NCBI GenBank assembly: GCA_034659015.1
Contig: JAYEGL010000001.1
Coordinates: 558,001-622,000, forward strand
Reading direction: 5' to 3'
Length of the DNA stretch: 64,000 bases
DNA from: Maricaulis sp034659015
Lineage (GTDB): Bacteria; Pseudomonadota; Alphaproteobacteria; Caulobacterales; Maricaulaceae
The notes below the pieces were generated by a model. It did no database searches, was not told the DNA's origin, and saw only the letters and a list, made by a program, of their open reading frames with translations. The first letter of the stretch is position 1. Each line of letters opens with the position of its first letter. Shown here piece after piece: positions 32,415 to 40,265 of this stretch. The position numbers were made by a program, and so were the translations under genes.

Positions 32415-33923
32415 ATGACTGACATCACCGATACCGCGTCGGACGGCGGGGGCGCGCCCGATACGCACAATATGGGCTACATTATCGCCATCGCGCTGGT
32501 GGCGACGATCGGCGGCTTCCTGTTCGGCTTCGATTCCGGCGTGATCAACGGCACGGTCGATGGGCTGCAGGCCGCCTTCAATTCCCAGGAGGTCGGAACG
32601 GGCTTCAATGTCGCCTCCATGCTGCTGGGCTGTGCCGTCGGGGCGCTGCTGGCGGGACGTCTGGCCGACATATTCGGACGGCGCACGCTGCTCCTCGTCT
32701 CTGCCGTCTTCTTCATCGTCAGTGCCTGGGGATCGGGTGCCGCCGGCGGTTCGGCCGAATTCGTCGTCTACCGCATTCTCGGCGGCCTCGCCGTCGGTGC
32801 GGCCAGCGTCATGGCGCCGGCCTATATCTCGGAAATCGCGCCGGCTCGCCTGCGCGGCCGGCTCGCCACGATCCAGCAGATCGCCATTATCGCGGGCCTG
32901 TTCTGTTCCTTCCTGTCCAACTATGTCCTGGCCGGTGCGGCCGGTGCGTCGACCAGCGAGTTCTGGCTGGGCTTTCCCGCCTGGCGCTGGATGTTCTGGA
33001 TGGAATTGCTGCCCGCCGCGATCTTCCTTGTCGCCCTGTTCGCCATCCCGGAGAGCCCGCGCTATCTCGTGTTCAAGACGAAAGAGGACAAGGCGCGTAA
33101 AGTGCTCGCAAGCCTGTTCAATCAGCAGGTGGCCGAGCGCAAGGTCGCGGAAATCAGGGAATCCCTGGCCGCCGATCACCAGCCCAGCCTGAGGGACCTG
33201 ATCGACCCGGTGGCCAAGCGCGTCCGGCCGATCGTCTGGGTCGGTATCGGTCTGGCGACCTTCCAGCAGCTCGTCGGGATCAACGTGATCTTCTACTACG
33301 GCGCGGTGCTCTGGCAGGCGGCCGGGTTCACCGAGGGCGATGCGCTGCTGACGAACGTGCTGTCCGGCGGCCTGTCGATCGCAGCCGTGATCGTCGCGCT
33401 GCTCGTGATCGACCGGATCGGCCGCAAGCCGATGCTGATCATCGGTTCGATCGGCATGGCGGTGACGCTGGGCCTGGCGGCATTCGCTTTCTCGACCGGC
33501 ACGCTGCTGCCGGAAGGCATGGTGATCGAGGCGGGTACGGTGCTGGCCAATGGCACGGTCTACGAGACCGAAACCGTATTGCGGTCCTCGATGCTCGATC
33601 TGGATCCGGATATGGGCCTGCTCGCCCTGGTCGCGGCGAATGTCTACGTGATGTTCTTCAACTTTTCCTGGGGGCCGGTGATGTGGGTCATGCTCGGCGA
33701 GATGTTCCCCAACCAGATCCGCGGGTCCGGACTGGCCGTTTCCGGCCTGTTCCAGTGGGGGTCCAATTTCGGCATCACCATGACCTTTCCGATCCTGCTG
33801 GGATCGATCGGTCTGGCCGGCGCCTATGGCATCTATACGGTCTTCGCGGCGATCTCGATCCTGTTCGTGATCCGCATGGTGCGCGAAACGCGGGGGCGCG
33901 AGCTGGAAGATATGACGGGCTGA
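32415..33923 (+). CDS. xylE: Sugar porter MFS transporter, D-xylose/H+ symporter type
   Basis: A 502-residue 12-helix transporter of the MFS sugar porter family. Family signatures are GGFLFGFDSGVINGT in helix 1, GRLADIFGRRTLLLVSAV after helix 2, PAYISEIAPARLRGRL between helices 4 and 5, PESPRYLV at the end of helix 6, and QQLVGINVIFYYGAVLW in helix 7. The position between xylB and xylC matches the Caulobacter xylose transporter XylE. The start has GGGGAGGAAAG upstream. A GC hairpin follows its stop. Confidence 0.9.
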   Translation: MTDITDTASDGGGAPDTHNMGYIIAIALVATIGGFLFGFDSGVINGTVDGLQAAFNSQEVGTGFNVASMLLGCAVGALLAGRLADIFGRRTLLLVSAVFFIVSAWGSGAAGGSAEFVVYRILGGLAVGAASVMAPAYISEIAPARLRGRLATIQQIAIIAGLFCSFLSNYVLAGAAGASTSEFWLGFPAWRWMFWMELLPAAIFLVALFAIPESPRYLVFKTKEDKARKVLASLFNQQVAERKVAEIRESLAADHQPSLRDLIDPVAKRVRPIVWVGIGLATFQQLVGINVIFYYGAVLWQAAGFTEGDALLTNVLSGGLSIAAVIVALLVIDRIGRKPMLIIGSIGMAVTLGLAAFAFSTGTLLPEGMVIEAGTVLANGTVYETETVLRSSMLDLDPDMGLLALVAANVYVMFFNFSWGPVMWVMLGEMFPNQIRGSGLAVSGLFQWGSNFGITMTFPILLGSIGLAGAYGIYTVFAAISILFVIRMVRETRGRELEDMTG

Positions 33924-33931
33924 GACGGCTT

Positions 33932-33956
33932 GGCGGCCCGGCCGGTCCGGGCCGCC
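33932..33956 (+). terminator. GC-rich hairpin after xylE
   Basis: GGCGGCCCGG and CCGGGCCGCC form a perfect 10-bp stem with a 5-nt loop, starting 9 nt after the xylE stop. No U-tract follows, and xylC starts 31 nt downstream, so it may attenuate or stabilise mRNA rather than fully terminate. Confidence 0.5.
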
Positions 33957-33987
33957 GCTCCTCAGGCATGATCGCGGCAGGTTGGAC

Positions 33988-34845
33988 ATGAGCGAACCGG
34001 AACTGATCTGGGATCTGAAGGCCGAGCTGGGCGAGGGCCCGGTCTGGTCGGCGCGCGAGCGTTGCGTCTGGTTCGTCGACATCAAGGGGCGCAAGCTTCA
34101 TCGCTATGGCATCGACGACGGCGCGAAGGCGAGCTGGAACACGCCGGATCAGACGGGCTTCGCCCTGCCCGCGCAGGACGGGTCGCTGATCTGCGGCGTG
34201 CGGGGCGGGCTTTATCGTTTCGATCCCGAAACAGGCGTGTTCGAGCTGCTCCTCGCCGTGGAGGCGGACCGGCCGCAGAACCGGATCAATGACGGCTTCG
34301 TCGCTCCGGACGGTTCGCTCTGGTTCGGCACGATGGACGACGGCGAGGCCGGCAAGACCGGGGCGCTCTACCGTTGGTTCGATGGCGAGCTCGTGCGTCT
34401 GGACGACGGCTACGGGGTGACCAACGGTCCGGCGATGTCGCCCGACGGACGCACGCTCTATCATCACGACACGCTGGAAAAGACGATCTACGCCTTCGAT
34501 CACGCCGACGGCCACCTGGCCAACCGGCGGGTCTTCGCCGTGATGGAGGAGGGCTTTTGCGACGGGCCCTGTGTGGACAGCGAAGGCGTCGTCCATGTCG
34601 GACTGTTCGGCGGATGGGGAGTCGCGAAATATGCGCCGGACGGCACGCGGATCGGCAAGATCGGGTTTCCGGTCTCCGCCGTCACCAAGGGGGCGTTTGG
34701 CGGGGAGGATCTGAAAACCCTCTACTGCACGACGGCCTGGCTCCACCAGACGCCGGAGCAGCGCGCCAAACAGCCCGCGGCCGGCGGTCTCTTCCGGATC
34801 GATGTCGAGACGCCGGGCCTGCCCCAGAACCTCATCCGGACCTGA
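33988..34845 (+). CDS. xylC: D-xylonolactonase (SMP-30/gluconolactonase family)
   Basis: A 285-residue six-bladed beta-propeller lactonase that opens xylono-lactone to xylonate. WDLKAELGEGPVW holds the metal-binding Glu, NDGFVAPDGSLWFGTMDDG the Asn ligand, and TNGPAMSPDGRTLYHHDTLE the catalytic Asp region. These match Caulobacter XylC. The ATG at 33988 has GCAGG 6 nt before it. It is the last gene of the operon, converging with xylD, whose stop is 10 nt away. Confidence 0.9.
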   Translation: MSEPELIWDLKAELGEGPVWSARERCVWFVDIKGRKLHRYGIDDGAKASWNTPDQTGFALPAQDGSLICGVRGGLYRFDPETGVFELLLAVEADRPQNRINDGFVAPDGSLWFGTMDDGEAGKTGALYRWFDGELVRLDDGYGVTNGPAMSPDGRTLYHHDTLEKTIYAFDHADGHLANRRVFAVMEEGFCDGPCVDSEGVVHVGLFGGWGVAKYAPDGTRIGKIGFPVSAVTKGAFGGEDLKTLYCTTAWLHQTPEQRAKQPAAGGLFRIDVETPGLPQNLIRT

Positions 34846-34855
34846 GCTGACGGCG

Positions 34856-36640
34856 TCAGTGATTGCCGCGCGGATTACCCAGCGTGTCGATGATCCGGTA
34901 GTATTTCACGGCCGGTTTGAGCGTGGCGCCGGTCTCCAGCTGGTCCACCATGCTGCGCTGGATCTCCTGCCAGGGGGTCTGACTGGCTGGATAAGCGTAG
35001 CCGCCCGCGGCCTCCAGGGCCTCCCGTCTTGCCGCGATCTCGTCCTCGCCGACCTGCCAGGTCACGGTGGCGGCGTTCAGATCGATCCGCAGCCGGTCGC
35101 CCGTCTTCAGCAGCGCGATATTGCCGCCGGCGGCCGCCTCCGGGGAGGCGTGCAGGATGGAGGGTGAGCCCGACGTGCCGGACTGGCGCCCGTCCCCGAG
35201 ACAGGGCAGTGCAGTGATGCCTTTTTCGATCAGGTATTTGGGCGGGCGCATATTCACCACTTCGGCCGAGCCGGGATGGCCGATCACGCCGGAACCGCGC
35301 ATCACCAGGATGGCGTCCTCGGATATCGCCTCGGCCGGATCGTCGATGCGCGCGTGATAGTCTTCCGGACCGTCGAACACCCAGACCGGCCCCTCGAAGG
35401 CGTTTGGATCGTCGCGATCGTCCAGATAGCGCTTGCGGAAACTGTCCTCGATCACGCTGGTCTTCATGATCGCGCTGTCGAACAGATTGCCTGAAAGGAC
35501 CAGGAAGCCGGCCTGCTTTACCAGCGGCTTGTCCATGGTCCGGATGACGTCCGGCAGGACGATCTCCGCTTCGCGGCAGGTGTCGCCGATGGTCAGCCCG
35601 TTCACCGTCTTCGCGTCCTTGTGGATGAGGTCGCGCGTCATCAGTTGCGCGATAACCGCCGGCACGCCGCCGGCCTGGTGGAAATCCTCGCCGAGATACT
35701 GGCCGGCCGGCTGCAGATTGACCAGCAGCGGCACGTCATGGCCCAGCGTCTGCCAGTCCTTCAGCGGCAGCTCGACGCCGGCATGACGGGCCAGGGCGGT
35801 GATATGCACCGTGGCATTGGTCGACCCGCCCAGCGCCGAATTCACCCGGATCGCATTCTCGAAGCTTTCGCGGGTGAGGATGTCGGACGGCTTGAGATCT
35901 TCCTCGATCATTTCCACGATGCGCTGGCCGGTGCGGTAGGCGATCTGAGGGCGTTCGCGGTAAGGCGCCGGTGCCGTGGCCGATCCGGGCAGGCTCATGC
36001 CCAGCGCTTCGGTCAGGCAGTTCATCGTCGAGGCCGTGCCCATTGTATTGCAGTAGCCCACCGAAGGCGCCGAGGTGGCGGCAAGCTCGATGAAACCGTC
36101 ATAGTCGATCTCGCCGGCCGCCAGCATCTGCCGGGCCTGCCAGATGATCGAGCCGGAGCCGACGCGCTTGCCCTTGTGCCAGCCGTTCAGCATCGGGCCG
36201 ACGGAGAGCGCGATGGCGGGAATATCGACGGTAGAGGCGGCCATCAGGCAGGCCGGCGTGGTCTTGTCGCAGCCGATCGTCAGCACCACGCCGTCGATCG
36301 GATAGCCGTGCAGCAATTCGACCAGGCCGAGATAGGCCAGGTTCCGGTCCAGTCCCGCCGTCGGGCGCTTGCCGTTTTCGTGGATCGGGTGGACCGGGAA
36401 TTCCAGAGCGATGCCGCCGGCTTCGCGAATGCCTTCGCGCACACGCTGGGCCAGGGTGAGGTGGTGGCGGTTGCATGGCGCCAGGTCCGAGCCGGTCTGG
36501 GCGATGCCGATAATCGGCTTGCCCGAGCGGAGTTCCTCCGGCGTCAGCCCGTAATTCATGTAGCGTTCGATCGACAGGGCTGTGAGATCGGGGTGCTCCG
36601 GATCGTCGAACCAGAGACGGGAACGCAGACGCTTTGTCAT
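34856..36640 (-). CDS. xylD: D-xylonate dehydratase (IlvD/Edd family)
   Basis: A 594-residue Fe-S dehydratase converting D-xylonate to 2-keto-3-deoxyxylonate. Conserved stretches are SGKPIIGIAQTGSDLAPCNR, GCDKTTPACLMAA with a cluster Cys, GYCNTMGTASTMNCLTEAL with another, and GDGRQSGTSGSPSILHASPE near the C-terminus. The match to Caulobacter XylD extends to the last residues (GNH). The ATG at 36640 follows CAGGAG by 9 nt; the frame is open to 36661. It is transcribed opposite to the xylXBEC operon, so the two units are separately controlled. Confidence 0.94.
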   Translation of the reverse strand: MTKRLRSRLWFDDPEHPDLTALSIERYMNYGLTPEELRSGKPIIGIAQTGSDLAPCNRHHLTLAQRVREGIREAGGIALEFPVHPIHENGKRPTAGLDRNLAYLGLVELLHGYPIDGVVLTIGCDKTTPACLMAASTVDIPAIALSVGPMLNGWHKGKRVGSGSIIWQARQMLAAGEIDYDGFIELAATSAPSVGYCNTMGTASTMNCLTEALGMSLPGSATAPAPYRERPQIAYRTGQRIVEMIEEDLKPSDILTRESFENAIRVNSALGGSTNATVHITALARHAGVELPLKDWQTLGHDVPLLVNLQPAGQYLGEDFHQAGGVPAVIAQLMTRDLIHKDAKTVNGLTIGDTCREAEIVLPDVIRTMDKPLVKQAGFLVLSGNLFDSAIMKTSVIEDSFRKRYLDDRDDPNAFEGPVWVFDGPEDYHARIDDPAEAISEDAILVMRGSGVIGHPGSAEVVNMRPPKYLIEKGITALPCLGDGRQSGTSGSPSILHASPEAAAGGNIALLKTGDRLRIDLNAATVTWQVGEDEIAARREALEAAGGYAYPASQTPWQEIQRSMVDQLETGATLKPAVKYYRIIDTLGNPRGNH

Positions 36641-36741
36641 GCCGGCGGACTCCTGACGCATGGCACGTTCCGGAGGCCCGGGAGCCGGGCCGGGGAACGT
36701 GTCGCAAGGGCGGGCGGCTCGTGTGGACGAGCGGCCTAATT

Positions 36742-36753
36742 ACTCCGACAAAT
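36742..36753. promoter_or_regulatory. Partial GntR-type site before xylD
   Basis: ACTCCGACAAAT shares the TCCGACAA half with the palindrome at 29150. It lies about 100 nt upstream of the xylD start. One half only is conserved, so this is a weak call. Confidence 0.25.
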
Positions 36754-36828
36754 ATCGATAGAAATTGGGGTATGCAAGAGCGTGGCGCCAGGCCGCGCTG
36801 CAAACAGTCCCGCAGCAACAGAGAGAAT

Positions 36829-37611
36829 CTAGCCGTTCGCGGCGGTGTCCGGCGCCGAATTGTCCGGCGTTTCACGCCTGAGCGCCCGGGCTGTGTCGCG
36901 CAGCGCCGCGCCGACCAGCTCGGTCATGGCATCGCGGGCCTCGTCCGGGCCCCCGGCGGCAATGGCGTCGAACACTTTCCAGTGGTCCGGCATGGGATCG
37001 CGGGGCAATTCATCCTTTCGCGCCTTGTAGATCGTGGTCCAGCGCACGCCGGCACCGATCGTCGAGGCGAGACTCATCAAGGGCATGTTGCCCGTCGCTT
37101 CGAGCACCGTGTCGTGGAAGGTGCGGTCCGCATCGCGTCCGTCCTCATTGTCCACACCGCAACGTTCCATCTCCATCAGCGCTTCGCGCATGCGGGTCAG
37201 ATGGGCGGGCTTGCGGCGTTCGGCGGCCAGTGCCGCCGCGGCCGGCTCGACGATCATGCGCAGCTCGAACAGGCCGTCGATCAGGGCGGGATCGGGTTCG
37301 GTCGCGAAATACCAGGCGAGGACATCCGGATCGAGCAGGTTCCAGTTGCCCGGTTCGGTGACCCGTGTGCCCGTCTTGGGTCGGCTTTCCACCATGCCCT
37401 TGGCGGAGAGGATGCGGATCGCTTCGCGATAGGCGCTGCGCGAAACCTTCAGCCGTTCGGAAAAATCGATCTCGTTGGGCAGGATTTCGCCCGGCTTGTA
37501 CTGGCCGGAGACAATGGCAACGCCCAGGTCGTGCGCGATCGTGCCATGGATGCGCCCCGGATTGCCATTGCGCCGCGACGGCCGCTTCCCGGCTCCGTCG
37601 GTCTTGCCCAT
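36829..37611 (-). CDS. FadR-subfamily GntR transcriptional regulator
   Basis: A 260-residue regulator. The winged HTH is in the N-terminal 85 residues, with YKPGEILPNEIDFSERLKVS and YREAIRILSAKGMVESRPKT. The FCD ligand domain follows, with FELRMIVEPAAAALAAERR and its three metal-binding His/Asp positions, such as DRTFHDTVLEA. The ATG at 37611 follows GGGAGA. FCD regulators often bind uronates, keto-deoxy sugars or other organic acids. Between xylD and the GH3-GH115 operon, it likely responds to a xylan or glucuronate product. Confidence 0.9.
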   Translation of the reverse strand: MGKTDGAGKRPSRRNGNPGRIHGTIAHDLGVAIVSGQYKPGEILPNEIDFSERLKVSRSAYREAIRILSAKGMVESRPKTGTRVTEPGNWNLLDPDVLAWYFATEPDPALIDGLFELRMIVEPAAAALAAERRKPAHLTRMREALMEMERCGVDNEDGRDADRTFHDTVLEATGNMPLMSLASTIGAGVRWTTIYKARKDELPRDPMPDHWKVFDAIAAGGPDEARDAMTELVGAALRDTARALRRETPDNSAPDTAANG

Positions 37612-37722
37612 CTTGCGTTTCTCCCGGCTGGCTCCGCCGCCGCGGATGCGGCGTATACAGAGGGCCTGATTGCCTGTCCGGGTCATACTTCCCGCGATGC
37701 AGCGTGTCCACATGCCTTAATT

Positions 37723-37735
37723 CCTCAGACTATTG
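37723..37735. promoter_or_regulatory. Possible GntR-type site before GH3 gene
   Basis: CCTCAGACTATTG resembles the TTGTCCGACAATTG region at 29150, including the downstream GATTG. It lies between divergent gntR and the GH3 gene. The match is imperfect. Confidence 0.25.
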
Positions 37736-37828
37736 GATTGACCTTGGCGCATTTGCCCTTCTACCTTGCCCTGCGAAACAGCATCCGGCGTCCATCAAAC
37801 GGCCGGGATCGGGAAGGGGAGAGAGTTC

Positions 37829-40249
37829 ATGACCGACACTGTGCGGACAGGCCGTGCGGCCGGCATTCTGATGCGGCTTCCGGTGGCGGCGGCCTTGCTG
37901 GCAGGAACGGTTTTCGCAGCACCTGCCTGTGCGCGGCAGGCTGAGGACGCGCCGCTCTACATGGATCCTGAGCAGCCGGTGGAAGCCCGTGTCGAGGACC
38001 TTCTCGCGCGCATGACGCTCGAGGAGAAGGTCGCCCAGATGATCGGCATCTGGCAGAACAAGGCGGAAATCCAGGATGCCGAGGGCAATTTTTCGCCCGA
38101 ACAGGCGTCCGAAAACTATCCTCATGGCCTCGGGCAGATTTCCCGTCCCTACGACCGCCAGGGCATCGAACCGGGCACCGAGGCGGCCGGGGCGAATGCC
38201 GGCGCGCGCAATCGCGACGAGCGCGAGACGGTCGAGTATGTCAATGCGGCCCAGCGCTGGGCCATCGAGGAGACGCGCCTGGGCATTCCGCTTCTCTTCC
38301 ACGAAGAGTCCCTGCACGGCTATGTGGCCCCGAACGCGACCAGCTTTCCTCAGTCAATTGCGCTCGCTTCGACCTGGGACCGTCCCCTGATCGAGGACGT
38401 CTTCTCGGTCGCATCGCGCGAAATGCGCCTGCGCGGCGTCCACACGACGCTGGCACCGGTCGTCGATGTCGCGCGCGATCCGCGCTGGGGCCGCATCGAG
38501 GAGACCTACGGGGAGGATCCCTATCTGGTCAGCGAGATGGGCCTCGCCGCCGTGCGCGGATACCAGGGCGAGACCTTGCCGCTCGCCGAGGAGCGCGTCT
38601 TCGTCACCCTCAAGCACATGACCGGGCACGGCCAGCCCGAGGCGGGCATGAATATCGGCCCGGCCCAGATTTCCGAGCGCGTCCTGCGCGACGTCTTCTT
38701 CCCGCCCTTCGAACGCCTGGTCGAGGAATTGCCGGTGATGCAGATCATGGCGTCCTACAACGAGATCGACGGTGTGCCGAGCCACGCCAACGCCTGGCTG
38801 CTCGACGACGTGCTGCGCGAGGAATGGGGCTATGACGGGCTGGTCGTCAGCGATTATTTCGCGATCCGCGAACTGATCACGCGCCACGCCATGTTCGAGG
38901 ATATCGACGATGCGACCGTGCGCGCGCTCGAGGCGGGTGTGGACGTCGAGCTGCCCCATGGCGACGGTTTCCTGCGCCTTCCGGAATTGGTCGAGGAGGG
39001 CCGGGTCAGCGAGGCGCAGATCGATACGGCGGTGCGCCGCATCCTGCGCCTGAAATTCCTCTCCGGCGTGTTCGAGGATCCGTATGCCGATGCGGACGAG
39101 GCCGTGGCCGGAACGGCGACCGAGGACGCGATCGCCCTGGCCCGCACGGCGGCGCAACGCGCCATGATCCTGCTGGAAAACCGTGACGATACCCTGCCGC
39201 TGGCCGCATCGGAGATCGGCACGCTGGCCGTTATCGGCACGCATGCGGTCGATACGCCCATCGGCGGCTATTCCGACCAGCCGCGCCATGTCGTGAGCGT
39301 GCTGGAGGGCTTCCAGAACGCCGCCGGCGAGGATTTCGAGGTGGTCTATTCCGAAGGCGTTCGCCTGACGGAGAGCCGTGAATGGGCCGCCGACGAGGTC
39401 AATCCTGTCGGTGCGGAGACCAATGCGCGCCTGATCGAGGACGCCGTTGCCGTCGCCCGGGACGCCGACGTCATTCTCATGGTGCTCGGCGAGAACGAGC
39501 AGCTCTCGCGGGAAGCCTGGGCCGACAACCATCTGGGCGACCGTGCCAGCCTGCAGCTCTTCGGCCAGCAGATGGATCTCGCCCGCGAGATCTTCGCCCT
39601 GGGCAAGCCGACCATCGTCGTGCTGCTCAATGGCCGGCCGCTGGCGGTGACCGAGCTCGCCGAAGAGGCCGATGCCCTGATCGAGGGCTGGTATCTCGGC
39701 CAGGAGACCGGAAATGCCGTCGCCGACGTTGTGCTGGGCCACGTCAATCCGGGCGGCCATCTGCCGGTGACTGTGGCGCGGTCGGTCGGCCAGCTCCCGG
39801 TCTTCTACAATCACAAACCCTCGGCGCGCCGCGGCTATCTCTTCGACGAGGAGGCGCCGCTCTACCCGTTCGGCTACGGCCTGTCCTACACCACGTTTGA
39901 CATCTCCGCGCCGCGCCTGGTCGACGACACGATCGCGGTTGGCGAGACCGCTACGGTCGAGGTCGACATCACCAATACCGGCGATGTGGCGGGCGACGAT
40001 GTCGTCCAGCTCTATGTGCGCGACGACCATGCCATGGTGACGCGGCCGGTGCTGGAGCTGAAAGGGTTCGAGCGTGTGACGCTGGAGCCCGGGGAAACCC
40101 GCACCGTAACCTTCGAACTGCCGCCGCGCGCCTTCGCCCTGTGGAACCTCGACATGGAGCGCGAGGTCGAGCCGGGTACGTTCACCATCTCTGCCGGTCA
40201 CAGTTCGACGGACCTCCAGTCCACCACGCTGACCGTCACTGACGGCTAG
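37829..40249 (+). CDS. GH3 beta-xylosidase/beta-glucosidase, exported
   Basis: An 806-residue family GH3 enzyme that cleaves terminal beta-linked sugars. The signal peptide is VAAALLAGTVFAAPACA. The N-terminal barrel starts VEDLLARMTLEEKVAQM. The nucleophile is D342 in LVVSDYFAI. KHMTGHGQPEAG contains the KH(F/M)xGHG substrate-binding motif. The C-terminal domain has WYLGQETGNAVADVVLG, and a fibronectin-III-like domain ends the protein. The coupled alpha-glucuronidase gene and xylose operon favour xylosidase activity. The ATG at 37829 has GGGGAGAG upstream. Confidence 0.92.
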   Translation: MTDTVRTGRAAGILMRLPVAAALLAGTVFAAPACARQAEDAPLYMDPEQPVEARVEDLLARMTLEEKVAQMIGIWQNKAEIQDAEGNFSPEQASENYPHGLGQISRPYDRQGIEPGTEAAGANAGARNRDERETVEYVNAAQRWAIEETRLGIPLLFHEESLHGYVAPNATSFPQSIALASTWDRPLIEDVFSVASREMRLRGVHTTLAPVVDVARDPRWGRIEETYGEDPYLVSEMGLAAVRGYQGETLPLAEERVFVTLKHMTGHGQPEAGMNIGPAQISERVLRDVFFPPFERLVEELPVMQIMASYNEIDGVPSHANAWLLDDVLREEWGYDGLVVSDYFAIRELITRHAMFEDIDDATVRALEAGVDVELPHGDGFLRLPELVEEGRVSEAQIDTAVRRILRLKFLSGVFEDPYADADEAVAGTATEDAIALARTAAQRAMILLENRDDTLPLAASEIGTLAVIGTHAVDTPIGGYSDQPRHVVSVLEGFQNAAGEDFEVVYSEGVRLTESREWAADEVNPVGAETNARLIEDAVAVARDADVILMVLGENEQLSREAWADNHLGDRASLQLFGQQMDLAREIFALGKPTIVVLLNGRPLAVTELAEEADALIEGWYLGQETGNAVADVVLGHVNPGGHLPVTVARSVGQLPVFYNHKPSARRGYLFDEEAPLYPFGYGLSYTTFDISAPRLVDDTIAVGETATVEVDITNTGDVAGDDVVQLYVRDDHAMVTRPVLELKGFERVTLEPGETRTVTFELPPRAFALWNLDMEREVEPGTFTISAGHSSTDLQSTTLTVTDG

Positions 40250-40265
40250 GCGGGGCGGTCCGGTG

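Noticed and set aside
30801..34094. 1097-residue minus-strand frame over xylX-xylB-xylE
   Set aside because: Antisense shadow of three well-supported genes; composition is skewed to Arg, Gln, His and Gly and there is no ribosome-binding site.
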